Of a stretch of 64,000 nucleotides of DNA, positions 29,350 through 40,502 are shown piece by piece. How positions within the stretch are numbered: the first letter of the stretch is position 1; the number at the start of each line of letters is the position of its first letter. The stretch lies in NCBI RefSeq assembly GCF_009905255.1, contig NZ_CP047602.1, positions 1,785,501 through 1,849,500 of the forward strand. The letters are read 5' to 3'. The position numbers were made by a program, and so were the translations under genes. The DNA is from Thermoanaerobacterium aotearoense (lineage in GTDB: Bacteria; Bacillota; Thermoanaerobacteria; Thermoanaerobacterales; Thermoanaerobacteraceae). The notes beneath the pieces were generated by a model. The model saw nothing but the letters and a program-made list of their open reading frames with translations, was not told where the DNA came from and searched no databases.

Positions 29350-30987
29350 ATGAAGATAGCATTAGCACAATTAAATCCGACTGTCGGCGATATAAAAACC
29401 AATTGCGAAAAGATAATCATGAATATAAAAGAGGCTAAAAAAGCCAATATGGATCTTATCGTTTTCCCAGAATTGTCTATAATCGGATATCCTCCAAAGG
29501 ACTTATTATACAACCCTGATTTTTTAGAAACATCATATAGAGCCCTTAATGATATGCTTTTGCCTGAAACAGAAGGTATTGGCGTCATTGTAGGAACCGT
29601 TACAAGAGATGAAGAGAAAGACTATTTGCTTCACAATTCAGCGCTTCTCCTTTACAATGGCAAAATAGTGGGACAAGCAGATAAGACCCTTTTGCCAAAT
29701 TACGATGTATTTGATGAGCAAAGGTATTTTGAACCAGCTAAAAAGCGTACTTGCATCGACTTTAAAGGAATGCGGCTTGCAATCAATATCTGTGAAGACA
29801 TCTGGAACGACAAGGATTTTTGGGAAAGGCCAAGGTACGATATAGATGTCTTGGAAGAGCAGTATAAGTTAAACCCAGACATTTTTATAAATATTTCTGC
29901 ATCTCCATATAACCTTGGAAAACACGAATTAAAAGTACAAATGGTAAAACAAATATCAAAGAAATACAAACTGCCTCTTATATACGTAAATCAAGTAGGC
30001 GGCAATGACGAACTGATTTTTGATGGAAATAGTTTTGTGATAAATTCAAATGGTGATAGAGTAGCAAACCTTAAAGCTTTTTGCGAAGATCTCGTTTTTA
30101 TCGATACTGATGAGCTTAAATATCTTGCGCCTTTAAAAGATGTAAAAGAAGACATATCATGGGTTCACGATGCCCTGATCTTGGGCCTTAAAGACTACTT
30201 CAGGAAAACTGGCTTTAAAAAGGCAGTTGTAGGCTTAAGTGGAGGAATTGACTCTGCTGTCACATGCGCACTTGCAGTAAAGGCTTTAGGGCATGAAAAT
30301 GTGCTGGGTGTTTCTATGCCATCTCGGTATTCATCAGAAGGCAGCAAAGATGATGCAAGAGATCTTGCTAAAAACTTAAACATAGAATATCGGGTAATAC
30401 CTATTGAAGATGTCTTTAAAAGCTACATATCAATTTTTAATAGAAATGGCGATACTGTAGGTGACCTTGCGGAAGAAAATCTCCAGGCCAGAATAAGAGG
30501 CAATTATCTAATGTTCATATCAAATAGAGAAGGTCATATGGTCTTGACAACAGGAAACAAATCAGAGATAGCCGTAGGATACTGCACACTGTATGGCGAC
30601 ATGAGTGGTGGGCTTGCTGTAATATCTGATGTTCCAAAGACAATGGTGTATGAGCTTGCAAAGTATATAAATAAGGAAAAGACAATAATCCCTATATCCA
30701 CTATAGAAAAGGCTCCATCGGCCGAACTTAGGCCAAATCAAAAAGATACAGATTCTCTGCCACCGTATGAGATACTCGACGATATATTGAAGCTGTACAT
30801 AGAAGAAGATAAATCGGTAAGTGAGATCGTGTCAAAAGGCTACGATGAAGCATTGGTAAAAGATGTCATAAGGAAGGTGAATAACGCCGAATACAAGAGA
30901 AAGCAAGCAGCGCCAGGTCTTAAAGTTACCACAAAAGCATTTGGCGTAGGAAGACGGATGCCAATTGCACAGCGTTTCAGACCATGA
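29350..30987 (+). CDS. nadE: Glutamine-dependent NAD+ synthetase
   Basis: 545-residue two-domain enzyme. The N-terminal nitrilase-type glutaminase (about residues 1-265) has a Glu in FPELSIIGYPPKDLL, a Lys in DKTLLPNYDVFDE and the nucleophile Cys in LAINICEDIW. The C-terminal ATP-pyrophosphatase synthetase (about 275-545) has the P-loop VVGLSGGIDSAVT. It makes NAD from deamido-NAD, ATP and glutamine in the cytoplasm. The ribosome site is GAGGTGA. The next gene, an EamA transporter, is 19 bases downstream. Confidence 0.97.
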   Translation: MKIALAQLNPTVGDIKTNCEKIIMNIKEAKKANMDLIVFPELSIIGYPPKDLLYNPDFLETSYRALNDMLLPETEGIGVIVGTVTRDEEKDYLLHNSALLLYNGKIVGQADKTLLPNYDVFDEQRYFEPAKKRTCIDFKGMRLAINICEDIWNDKDFWERPRYDIDVLEEQYKLNPDIFINISASPYNLGKHELKVQMVKQISKKYKLPLIYVNQVGGNDELIFDGNSFVINSNGDRVANLKAFCEDLVFIDTDELKYLAPLKDVKEDISWVHDALILGLKDYFRKTGFKKAVVGLSGGIDSAVTCALAVKALGHENVLGVSMPSRYSSEGSKDDARDLAKNLNIEYRVIPIEDVFKSYISIFNRNGDTVGDLAEENLQARIRGNYLMFISNREGHMVLTTGNKSEIAVGYCTLYGDMSGGLAVISDVPKTMVYELAKYINKEKTIIPISTIEKAPSAELRPNQKDTDSLPPYEILDDILKLYIEEDKSVSEIVSKGYDEALVKDVIRKVNNAEYKRKQAAPGLKVTTKAFGVGRRMPIAQRFRP

Positions 30988-31006
30988 TTTAAGGGAGGCT
31001 TAAATA

Positions 31007-31873
31007 TTGTCTAAAAAATTAAAAAGCGATATAATGTTGGTCTTAGTGACTATCATTTGGGGTTCTACATTTGTCATAGTAAAAAAAGCTACAAGTATAT
31101 TGCCGGTTTACAATTTTTTGTTTTTAAGATTTCTCATAGCGCTCATCGTGCTTGTCATAATGTTCGGCAAGAGACTGCTTCACATTGATAAAAATACATT
31201 TGCAGTTTCTATCATGGTAGGCATAATGCTTTTTTTAGGTTATGCTTTTCAGACATTAGGCTTAAAATACACGACTGCATCAAAATCTGGTTTTATTACT
31301 GGATTTAATGTAGTGCTTGTACCTATATTGGAATCATTTTTCTTAAAAACTAAACTGTCAAAGACATCATGGTTAAGCGTATTATTAGCACTTAGTGGAT
31401 TATTTCTAATGACGGCCAATATTGACTTAAAAATTAACTTTGGAGACTTTCTCACTCTCCTTTGTGCTGTATCTTTTGCGTTTCAAGTAGTTTTGATAGC
31501 AAAATACGCACCATCTGTGGATACCGTATCATTTGCGATAATTCAGATATTTGTCGTAACAATATTAAGCGGAATTTTTTCATTTATTTATGAGAAACCT
31601 GCAATACCGACTGACAAAACCGTTTGGTTTGCACTTATATTGACAGGAATCTTTGCGACAGCATTTGCATTGGCAGTTCAAAACACTATGCAAGCTAATA
31701 CATCAGCTACACATGCTGCCATCATATTCTCTTTAGAACCAGTTTTTTCAGCCATAACTGCTTATTTAGTATCTGGAGAAATCATGACATTGCGATCCAT
31801 CATAGGAGGCTTTCTCATGCTTTTAAGCATGATTTTATCTGAAATGCCGTCTAAAGATAATTTAAGGGCTTAA
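31007..31873 (+). CDS. EamA/DMT family transporter
   Basis: 288-residue membrane protein with about ten hydrophobic segments in two EamA halves (about residues 8-135 and 145-280). The family pattern VTIIWGSTFVIVKK lies near the N-terminus and FSLEPVFSAITAYLVSGE near 240. The start is a TTG at 31007 with GGGAGG 9 bases upstream. It probably exports amino acids or other metabolites; the substrate is not predictable. It is likely co-transcribed with nadE. Confidence 0.9.
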   Translation: MSKKLKSDIMLVLVTIIWGSTFVIVKKATSILPVYNFLFLRFLIALIVLVIMFGKRLLHIDKNTFAVSIMVGIMLFLGYAFQTLGLKYTTASKSGFITGFNVVLVPILESFFLKTKLSKTSWLSVLLALSGLFLMTANIDLKINFGDFLTLLCAVSFAFQVVLIAKYAPSVDTVSFAIIQIFVVTILSGIFSFIYEKPAIPTDKTVWFALILTGIFATAFALAVQNTMQANTSATHAAIIFSLEPVFSAITAYLVSGEIMTLRSIIGGFLMLLSMILSEMPSKDNLRA

Positions 31874-31886
31874 AAAGCCCTTTTTT
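31864..31886. terminator. Terminator between convergent genes
   Basis: Stem AAGGGCT/AGCCCTT overlapping the EamA stop codon, then TTTTTT on the plus strand. It also lies at the stop of the convergent YcdB-like gene. Confidence 0.88.
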
Positions 31887-33342
31887 AATATGGTTTTATT
31901 ATTTCACCTGACTTTGCATCTATTAAACTTGATTCAACAGGATCATCAACTGTATAAACCGGTATAATGCCTTTTTCCGTTTTGTAATATTTCAATGAAA
32001 AATTACATTTCTTCAGGTATTTAGCTGTAACGTCGCCTTGATTCATAATGTCAACAGGCTTTGGATAAGGTATATCGTAGTTTTTGTAAGTATACGAAGA
32101 TACATTTCCATCTCCATCAACATCTACAGTTATGGCATTGTTTATAAAAGGTATGTTGTAATGTTTTAGTGGGAAGACAAAGTGGTATCCATAGATATTG
32201 CTATTCATATTATCAACATCATTAAATCCAAAATCAATATACGGCAATGCTTCTTTGAAATTTTCTCTTACAAATGATTCTGCTTTATTAAGGGCTGTTT
32301 CCCGGGAAATTGATGAATCAAAACTACTTTTACTGCTTTTTAAAATATCCACCACATTTCCCGTATCCGCATTTACCGCTACATGCAAATAGCCTATTCC
32401 ATTTGATTTGTTCCATGAAAACGTCCATACTTTCAAATTAAGCCCACCATATTTTTCAATGTAGGCTGTATCCTTTAATTCATAATCGCTTCCTGCATAT
32501 TTTGCTGCTATCTTAAATGCTTCATCTTTGTTTACAGGTGTTTTGTTTAATACAGGCTCCATATCCATTTTAATATCCACATTGCTTGGAGCACTTAACT
32601 TTACTGCGTTTCCATTTATGTCTATTATGTCGCCTGTATACGCATTTATCATGTACTGAGGCGATGGTGAAACATACACAAGTTTTACATCGCCTTTATT
32701 TCTATTGTAAATTACCGTATAAACCAATCTGGGTTTTAGGTATTCTTTAAAAAGTTTTGTAGCTTCATTTATATCGATCACGTTTTTCAGTGTAGGCAAG
32801 TCCCCTTCTGTCCAATCGTATGTGTAATGAGTGACTAAACCTGTTCTTTTATCTACAGAAACATTTATTGTGTCGTACAGAAACACAATGCCATTTTCTT
32901 CTCTTTTCCATTTAAAACTATATTCATCGTAACTGTCGTTTTTGTAATTTGCATCATACTTGTACTTGCCTAAGTTCTTAGGATTTACTCTGTCCAGAAA
33001 TTCCTCTGCTATCTTTTTCGCATCGTTTCGCTTTATATTCTTATTGCCTTTAAAATCAGTGATAAAATTGTACCTTATTATTTCACCTGTCTTAGCGTCT
33101 ACAGTGACAGTTGTATTCTCAAAAACATCGTTCTTTGTATAGCTTAAAATCCATACAGAGTCTTTGTTTGTAAATTCTCTGTATTGAATATTCTCACTGT
33201 CGTATTTTATGTCTCCCAATTTTTCTTTTACTATAGATATGGCTTCTTCTTTTGAAATAACAGGTGAAGTTTCCGCTGCATAAACATTAAATATTCCTGT
33301 CAAAATTATAAATGCAAATACAGAAGCTATTAATTTTTTCAT
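31885..33342 (-). CDS. Secreted YcdB/YcdC-PepSY domain protein
   Basis: 485-residue exported protein. The signal peptide is residues 1-22 (MKKLIASVFAFIILTGIFNVYAAE). Repeated modules follow, each starting with a helix like SKEEAISIVKEKLGD or DEAFKIAAKYAG and ending VDAKTGEIIRY, VDKRTGLVTHY, INAYTGDIIDI, VNADTGNVVDI or IDAKSGEIIKP. These are PepSY-like propeptide-type units of the YcdB/YcdC family, which may inhibit or escort proteases at the envelope. It lies 81 bases after atpC on the same strand. Its ribosome site sits in the arm of a long hairpin. Confidence 0.87.
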   Translation of the reverse strand: MKKLIASVFAFIILTGIFNVYAAETSPVISKEEAISIVKEKLGDIKYDSENIQYREFTNKDSVWILSYTKNDVFENTTVTVDAKTGEIIRYNFITDFKGNKNIKRNDAKKIAEEFLDRVNPKNLGKYKYDANYKNDSYDEYSFKWKREENGIVFLYDTINVSVDKRTGLVTHYTYDWTEGDLPTLKNVIDINEATKLFKEYLKPRLVYTVIYNRNKGDVKLVYVSPSPQYMINAYTGDIIDINGNAVKLSAPSNVDIKMDMEPVLNKTPVNKDEAFKIAAKYAGSDYELKDTAYIEKYGGLNLKVWTFSWNKSNGIGYLHVAVNADTGNVVDILKSSKSSFDSSISRETALNKAESFVRENFKEALPYIDFGFNDVDNMNSNIYGYHFVFPLKHYNIPFINNAITVDVDGDGNVSSYTYKNYDIPYPKPVDIMNQGDVTAKYLKKCNFSLKYYKTEKGIIPVYTVDDPVESSLIDAKSGEIIKPY

Positions 33343-33350
33343 ATAAAAAC

Positions 33351-33418
33351 ACCTCCACTATTTTCTCCTATTTAGATTTTGGTCTAAATAGGATGTTTTT
33401 ATACACAATGGTGGAGGT
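33351..33418 (-). promoter_or_regulatory. Leader hairpin hiding the ycdB-like ribosome site
   Basis: Nested inverted repeats lie between atpC and the YcdB-like gene: outer arms ACCTCCAC (33351-33358) and GTGGAGGT (33411-33418), inner arms TCCTATTTAGA (33366-33376) and TCTAAATAGGA (33383-33393). On the minus strand the 3' outer arm GTGGAGGT is the Shine-Dalgarno sequence of the YcdB-like gene. It could act as a terminator for the atp operon, a translation block, or both. Confidence 0.6.
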
Positions 33419-33423
33419 AATTC

Positions 33424-33837
33424 TTATATATTTTTGTATTTTTTTGCAATTGTCATTCTCACTAAAGCACGCCTCAATGCTGCTTTAGCGAGAAGATACT
33501 CTTTCTGACTTTTCTTTTGCCTTAGCCTTTCTTCTGCTCTCTCTTTAGCTGCTTCAGCCCTTTTTATGTCTATCTCTTCAGGCCATTCTGCAGCATTAGC
33601 AAGTATTACGACATTGTCCTGCTTCACTTCCATAAAGCCATTTGAAATGCTGGCTTCTTTCCATTCATTGTCGTTTTTTATTTTAAGCGTGCCAATTCCT
33701 AATGCGACAGTCATCGGAATGTGCCCCTTTTGGACTCCTACTTCACCAGCACTTGTAGTAACAATGATCTCCTCCACATCGCCATCGTAAAATTTGCGAT
33801 ATGGAGTCAATACTTCGAGGTGATACTTATTGTCCAT
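33424..33837 (-). CDS. atpC: ATP synthase F1 epsilon subunit
   Basis: 137-residue epsilon subunit: an N-terminal beta-sandwich (YHLEVLTPYRKFYDGDVEEIIV, GEVGVQKGHIPMTVALGIG) and a C-terminal two-helix arm (about residues 90-137) that can inhibit ATPase activity. The start at 33837 has GAGGTG 7 bases upstream. It is the last gene of the atp operon, 10 bases after atpD. Confidence 0.96.
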   Translation of the reverse strand: MDNKYHLEVLTPYRKFYDGDVEEIIVTTSAGEVGVQKGHIPMTVALGIGTLKIKNDNEWKEASISNGFMEVKQDNVVILANAAEWPEEIDIKRAEAAKERAEERLRQKKSQKEYLLAKAALRRALVRMTIAKKYKNI

Positions 33838-33847
33838 GTTATGCACC

Positions 33848-35245
<1,398 letters not shown>

Positions 35246-35271
35246 TCAATCTAAAAAATTTTTCAAAGCCT

Positions 35272-36129
35272 TTAAACGGATGAACCTCCGATTATCTCCG
35301 AAAGCTCCTGCGTTATAGAAGCCTGTCTTAATCTATTGTACTCTAATGTGTACTTCGCAATCATCTTGTCAGCATTTGATGTAGCACCATCCATCGCAAC
35401 CATTCGCGAAAAGTGCTCTGATGCAAAAGCATTTACCAAAAAGCTGTACACCAAACCTTTGATGTACTCAGGAACTAAAAGGTTAAAAACTTTTGTCGGC
35501 GATGGGTCGTATATCATATCGCTTAAAATTTTGACATCTTTATCGCTGTTGAAATTCTTTATGTCTAAAGGCAAGATTTTTACCGTTTTTACAATCTGCC
35601 TTAATCCAGCCATCTCAGTGTAAACAGCGTAAATATCGTCTATTATCCCTCTATCGTAAATATCCACAAGTAAATCAGATATTTCACCTGCTGCTGATGT
35701 GGTGGGATTTTGGGCTGTGTATAAAAATTCCACATCCACATTGTAACCCTTGTTTAGAAAATAGCTGCGTCCCACTTCGCCAATAACCATCAAATTCTGC
35801 GTATCACCATCTATGACTTCCTCCGCTTTTTTGATGACATTGTGATTGTATCCGCCGCACAATCCTTTGTCACCAGTTATGACGATGACTGCCTTTTTCC
35901 TTTTTCCTTTTGCTTCATGCTGTCTTTCAAAATAATGTGAAGTCGCTTCACCGCTATGAATAAGTATATCTTCCATAGTTGATTGTATCTTTTCATAGTA
36001 CGGCCTTACATTGTCCAGCATCGTTTTTGCTTTTCTAAACTTCGCGGCTGAAATGAGATTCATGGCTCTTGTTATTTTGCGAGTCTCTTTTACGCTTTTT
36101 ATTCTGAGTTGAATGTCTCTCTTTCCCAT
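35272..36129 (-). CDS. atpG: ATP synthase F1 gamma subunit
   Basis: 285-residue rotor subunit. The N-terminal helix (RDIQLRIKSVKETRKITRAMNLISAAKFRKA) and C-terminal helix (YNRLRQASITQELSEIIGG) form the coiled-coil shaft; the conserved GDKGLCGGYN motif is near residue 85. Its ATG overlaps the atpA stop by one base (TAATG). Confidence 0.97.
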   Translation of the reverse strand: MGKRDIQLRIKSVKETRKITRAMNLISAAKFRKAKTMLDNVRPYYEKIQSTMEDILIHSGEATSHYFERQHEAKGKRKKAVIVITGDKGLCGGYNHNVIKKAEEVIDGDTQNLMVIGEVGRSYFLNKGYNVDVEFLYTAQNPTTSAAGEISDLLVDIYDRGIIDDIYAVYTEMAGLRQIVKTVKILPLDIKNFNSDKDVKILSDMIYDPSPTKVFNLLVPEYIKGLVYSFLVNAFASEHFSRMVAMDGATSNADKMIAKYTLEYNRLRQASITQELSEIIGGSSV

Positions 36130-37649
36130 TATGCATCACCTTTCGATGCGTATTTGCTCCTGTACTCCTCAATAGCCGCCTTCAACTTTTCGATCGTATC
36201 ATCTTCCAACTTTCCTGTTTCTCTGATAGTTTTCTTTATATCAGGATGATTTATGTCAATAAACTCCAGCAAATCTTTTATAAATTTCTTAACGTCTTGA
36301 AGCTCAACATCCATGAGGTACTTATTCATTACCGTGTATATCATTATAACCTGATCTTCCATTGAAATAGGCTGATACCTTGGCTGCTTAGTTATCTCAA
36401 CAATTCTCTCGCCTTGCCTTAGCAAATCAAGTGTAGATTTATCAAGATCAGATCCAAACTGTGCAAAAACCTCTAACTCCCTGTACTGTGACAGCTCCAA
36501 TCTCATTCTTCCAGATACTTTTTTCATGGCCTTTTTCTGAGCTGCACCGCCGACACGTGACACTGAAAGGCCGACATTTATAGCAGGTCTTATACCTGAA
36601 TAGAAAAGCTCTGACTCCAGATAAATCTGACCATCTGTTATTGATATGACGTTTGTAGGAATGTATGCTGAAATATCGCCTGCAAGGGTTTCTATTATCG
36701 GCAACGCCGTAATCGATCCGCCACCCATGTCGTCAGATAGCTTAGCTGAACGCTCCAAAAGCCTTGAATGCAGATAGAATACATCTCCAGGATATGCCTC
36801 TCTTCCTGGTGGCCTTCTCAAAAGAAGCGAAATCGTCCTGTACGCCACAGCATGTTTTGAAAGGTCATCGTACACTATGAGGACGTCTTTTTTGTCATAC
36901 ATAAAATGCTCTGCCATCGCACAACCTGCATAAGGTGCCAAATACTGAAGTGCCGCTGAATCACTGGCAGTTGACGCAACTACTGTTGTATATGACATTG
37001 CACCAAATTTCTCTAATGTGTTTACGAGTCCAGCAATAGTAGAAGCTTTTTGACCAATTGCCACATATATACAGTAGACATCTTTATCCTTTTGATTGAT
37101 TATCGTATCTACAGCTATGGCAGTTTTACCTGTCTGCCTATCTCCTATTATAAGTTCTCTCTGTCCTCTGCCTATTGGAATCATGGCATCAATTGCTAGG
37201 ATTCCTGTCTGCAACGGAGTATCCACAGACTTCCTCTTTATTATAGGTGGTGCTGGATACTCTACAGGCCTTGTGCCATCACTTTTTACAGGTCCTTTTC
37301 CATCTAAAGGCTGTCCCAATGGATTTACGACTCTACCTAAAAGGCCGTATCCAACAGGTACTTCCACAACTTTCCCTGTTCTTTTTACAACTGTGCCTTC
37401 CTTTATGGACTCAGGCTCTCCTAAGACAATTACGCCTACGCTGTCTTCTTCTAAATTCATCACCATGCCGTATACGCCATTTTCAAACTCTACCATCTCA
37501 CCGTATATGGCTTCGTCAAGCCCGTATATCTTTGCTATGCCATCACCTGCTGTTATAACACGGCCTACATCTTCTGTTTTAATCGAGAAATCAAAATTTT
37601 TTATCTTGTCTTCCAGAATTGATGTGATTTCTTCAGGTTTTATATCCAT
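36129..37649 (-). CDS. atpA: ATP synthase F1 alpha subunit
   Basis: 506-residue non-catalytic nucleotide-binding subunit. Walker A is [11 protein letters not shown] and the alpha signature [14 protein letters not shown] contains the arginine finger. Length is typical. It lies 29 bases downstream of atpH and overlaps atpG. Confidence 0.98.
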   Translation of the reverse strand: MDIKPEEITSILEDKIKNFDFSIKTEDVGRVITAGDGIAKIYGLDEAIYGEMVEFENGVYGMVMNLEEDSVGVIVLGEPESIKEGTVVKRTGKVVEVPVGYGLLGRVVNPLGQPLDGKGPVKSDGTRPVEYPAPPIIKRKSVDTPLQTGILAIDAMIPIGRGQRELIIGDRQTGKTAIAVDTIINQKDKDVYCIYVAIGQKASTIAGLVNTLEKFGAMSYTTVVASTASDSAALQYLAPYAGCAMAEHFMYDKKDVLIVYDDLSKHAVAYRTISLLLRRPPGREAYPGDVFYLHSRLLERSAKLSDDMGGGSITALPIIETLAGDISAYIPTNVISITDGQIYLESELFYSGIRPAINVGLSVSRVGGAAQKKAMKKVSGRMRLELSQYRELEVFAQFGSDLDKSTLDLLRQGERIVEITKQPRYQPISMEDQVIMIYTVMNKYLMDVELQDVKKFIKDLLEFIDINHPDIKKTIRETGKLEDDTIEKLKAAIEEYRSKYASKGDA

Positions 37650-37678
37650 ATATTCACCTTCTATTTTTAAAGTCTAAT

Positions 37679-38212
37679 TCAACTTACACTTACTAAATTT
37701 TTAAGCATTGTTTCAAGTTTTCCCTTTATAGAACCATCAATGACTTTGTTTCCAATCATAATCTTCAATCCACCCAGTATAGACTCATCAACTGTAGGAT
37801 TTAAATTGACTGTTTTCTTGAAATTCGACTCCAATCTGCTTTTTATATCTTCAAGTGTTTTTGAGTCAAGCGGGTGTGCAGAAACTACTGTGGCATTTAC
37901 GATACCTTTGTAGTCTAAGTACAGTTTCTCATATTCATTAAATATCTCTTGAAAGATGTGTTCTCTGTGTTTTGATATGATGAGCTTTATAAAATTTATG
38001 ACTTCTTTATCATAACCATTTAAGATGTCATCTATCAAGCGCATCTTTTGTTTGATGTAGATGCCCCTTGTTGTAATAATTTTGTATATTTGTCTATTTT
38101 TTAACATTTCAGATATGCTTTTAAGCTCACTGTAGTATTTTTCGATGCTGTCATTTTCTCTGGCGGCGTTAAAAAGAGCACGTGCATATTTTTTTGCTAT
38201 TACTTGTTCCAA
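37679..38212 (-). CDS. atpH: ATP synthase delta subunit
   Basis: 177-residue stator subunit (OSCP type). An N-terminal helical bundle begins IAKKYARALFNAA; the C-terminus has VDESILGGLKIMIGNKVIDGSIKGKLETMLKNL. It overlaps the 3' end of atpF by 13 bases. Confidence 0.96.
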   Translation of the reverse strand: MEQVIAKKYARALFNAARENDSIEKYYSELKSISEMLKNRQIYKIITTRGIYIKQKMRLIDDILNGYDKEVINFIKLIISKHREHIFQEIFNEYEKLYLDYKGIVNATVVSAHPLDSKTLEDIKSRLESNFKKTVNLNPTVDESILGGLKIMIGNKVIDGSIKGKLETMLKNLVSVS

Positions 38213-38688
38213 GATGCACCTGCCTCCTTAACCACCTCATTTATTATTTTGTCGTCATCGATGTTGATATTGCCAATAGCCTTTGAGGCTGCTTCTATTA
38301 TAAGGTGTGACAAGCTAACCCTAAGATCGTGCATCGCCTTTATCTTTTCAGTCTCGGCTTCTTCTTTTGCCCTTTCTATTATGGCTTTTGCCTCTATGTT
38401 TGCCTCTTCTATGATCTTTTCTGCCTTTTCTTTTGCATACTTTTCTGCTCTGTCGATGATGGCTTTTCCTTCATCATCTGCTTTTTTCAATATTTCTTCA
38501 TATTGCGCTTTTAATTCGTTAGCTTCATGAACCTTTCTATCTGCTTCGTCCAGAGAATTTTTTATCCTCTGCGACCTTTCCTCCATAAATTGCGTGACTG
38601 GTTTAAACAAAAATTTTCTCAATATCAAGTATAAGACGACAAGATTTATTATGGTGAAAATGAAAGTATACGGATTTATAAGGCTCAA
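38200..38688 (-). CDS. atpF: ATP synthase Fo b subunit
   Basis: 162-residue peripheral stalk protein. One N-terminal membrane helix (about residues 7-25) is followed by a long charged coiled coil rich in Lys/Glu/Ala (about 35-150), which dimerises and binds delta. Confidence 0.95.
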   Translation of the reverse strand: MSLINPYTFIFTIINLVVLYLILRKFLFKPVTQFMEERSQRIKNSLDEADRKVHEANELKAQYEEILKKADDEGKAIIDRAEKYAKEKAEKIIEEANIEAKAIIERAKEEAETEKIKAMHDLRVSLSHLIIEAASKAIGNINIDDDKIINEVVKEAGASWNK

Positions 38689-38710
38689 TTTATTACCTTC
38701 TTTCGTATCA

Positions 38711-38953
<243 letters not shown>

Positions 38954-39017
38954 TTAATTTTAATTATATCTTTTGCTAAAACATTTCAATTATCAACAAA
39001 TCATCTAAATTATATTA

Positions 39018-39674
39018 CTATTCAACTGCTTCTTCAATATAAAGCATGGTCAAAAATACAAACACCACCATCTGCAGTGCACCATCGAATAAATCAAAGT
39101 ATATGCTGAATATGGCCGGTACGACTATTGGTACTACTTTGCTTATTAAGCCCATGATTATAAAAGCTGCTATGATGTTGCCAAACAACCTGGCTGCAAG
39201 TGATAGTGGTCTTGTAAACATATCAAGAATCTTCATAGGGAAAAAGAATGGCATCGGCTCAAAAAATGATTTTGCGTAGCCTTTCAAGCCCTTAGCTTTA
39301 ATCGACGCAATTATGACTACTATGATAGACATGATTGCCAAAGCTGAAGTTGCGCTTAAGTCTTTTGTAGGAGGTGTCAAACCAAATAAATCGATAGTGT
39401 TTGCAAGTATCAGATACAAAGCAACAGTCCCTAAATACGGTGCAAATGATGCCCAATACTCCCCTAACGCATCTTTTGTAAAAGAATTTAATACGTCTAT
39501 GATGGTCTCAACAAAATTCTGCACACCAGTAGGAACCTGATTCCAACCTCTGGTGACGATGAGAGAAGCTATCGTCAATATGGCCATTATTATCCACGTA
39601 ACTACGACTGTAGTTGTGACTGGAATGCCTCCAAATATGGGGATCGTAAACACTACCGATTGTCCTATTTCCAC
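39018..39674 (-). CDS. atpB: ATP synthase Fo a subunit
   Basis: 218-residue membrane protein with five or six helices forming the ion half-channels. The essential Arg is in PLSLAARLFGNIIAA (near residue 158). It is the first gene of atpBEFHAGDC. No atpI or atpZ gene precedes it. A near-consensus promoter lies about 35 bases upstream. Confidence 0.95.
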   Translation of the reverse strand: MEIGQSVVFTIPIFGGIPVTTTVVVTWIIMAILTIASLIVTRGWNQVPTGVQNFVETIIDVLNSFTKDALGEYWASFAPYLGTVALYLILANTIDLFGLTPPTKDLSATSALAIMSIIVVIIASIKAKGLKGYAKSFFEPMPFFFPMKILDMFTRPLSLAARLFGNIIAAFIIMGLISKVVPIVVPAIFSIYFDLFDGALQMVVFVFLTMLYIEEAVE

Positions 39675-39707
39675 TTATATCACCCCTTTCGCTCATTGAT
39701 AAATACA

Positions 39708-39736
39708 ATTATAATACTTCATGATGTAAATTTCAA
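39708..39736 (-). promoter_or_regulatory. atp operon promoter
   Basis: Minus-strand TTGAAA, 17-base spacer, TATAAT, 34 bases before the atpB start codon. The rest of the gap up to engB (39737-39897) is AT-rich and shows no gene. Confidence 0.75.
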
Positions 39737-39897
39737 ATCCTATTTTCATGCAACAACTTAGAAAAAATTTCTTCTCATTATCATTATTCGCATAATTACT
39801 TTTATATGCTTCATTTAAACACAAATTACGGCTTTATCGCCTCATCAATTATATCGTCTATCATCCCATTTACTTTAATGCTATATCATAAAAAATT

Positions 39898-40500
39898 TTA
39901 CTCAATCGTCACATCATTATGTTCAACAATTGAATCCAAGTAGGTGTAGACATCATCTACACCTGTCTTTTTTAAGGAAGAAAATGGTATAATCTTCTCC
40001 TTATCAACCAAAAGCGTCTCAGATATGACTTTTAAAGACATCTGTATCTCATATCTTTTCAACTTGTCTGACTTTGTAGCAACTACTTGAAAGTCAATGC
40101 TTCTATTCTTTAAGTAGTCAACCATTAAGACATCGTCATCTGTAGGTTTATGCCTTATATCAACCAACATTATGGCACCTACCAGGCATGTTGATGTGTT
40201 TAAGTACGTCTCAATATTTTTAGCCCATTGCTTCTTAAGCTCTTTTGATACCTCTGCATAGCCATAGCCCGGCAAATCCACCAAGTAAAAAGAATCATTT
40301 ACGATGTAGAAATTAATTCCCTGAGTCTTTCCAGGTTTTTGGCTTACCCTTGCAAAATTGTTTCTGTTTACTATTGCATTTATGAAAGACGACTTCCCTA
40401 CATTAGACCGGCCTATTACTGCAATTTGCTTAAGTCCATCATTTGGATACTGTGTCTTATTGTATGCTGAAATTTTAAGCTCTATTGACTTTACCTTCAT
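39898..40500 (-). CDS. engB: Ribosome-assembly GTPase EngB (YsxC/YihA)
   Basis: 200-residue small GTPase. G1 is GRSNVGKSSFINAI, G2 region PGKTQGINFY, G3 DLPGYGYAEV, G4 TKSDKL and G5 FSSLKKTG. It assists 50S ribosome maturation. I prefer the ATG at 40500, with AGGTGAT upstream; a GTG at 40506 overlapping the lon stop is an alternative. It is the last gene of the tig-clpPX-lon run. Confidence 0.96.
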   Translation of the reverse strand: MKVKSIELKISAYNKTQYPNDGLKQIAVIGRSNVGKSSFINAIVNRNNFARVSQKPGKTQGINFYIVNDSFYLVDLPGYGYAEVSKELKKQWAKNIETYLNTSTCLVGAIMLVDIRHKPTDDDVLMVDYLKNRSIDFQVVATKSDKLKRYEIQMSLKVISETLLVDKEKIIPFSSLKKTGVDDVYTYLDSIVEHNDVTIE

Positions 40501-40502
40501 AG

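Noticed and set aside
31885-33342. Internal repeats of the YcdB-like protein considered as a tandem DNA repeat
   Set aside because: The repeats are at the protein-module level only; the DNA shows no direct repeat.
37096-37677. A 193-codon plus-strand open frame opposite atpA, and similar long antisense frames at 34529-35050, 40957-41466 and 6144-6638
   Set aside because: They lie wholly within strongly conserved genes on the other strand, have Ser/Pro/Phe-rich compositions typical of antisense frames, and lack ribosome sites.
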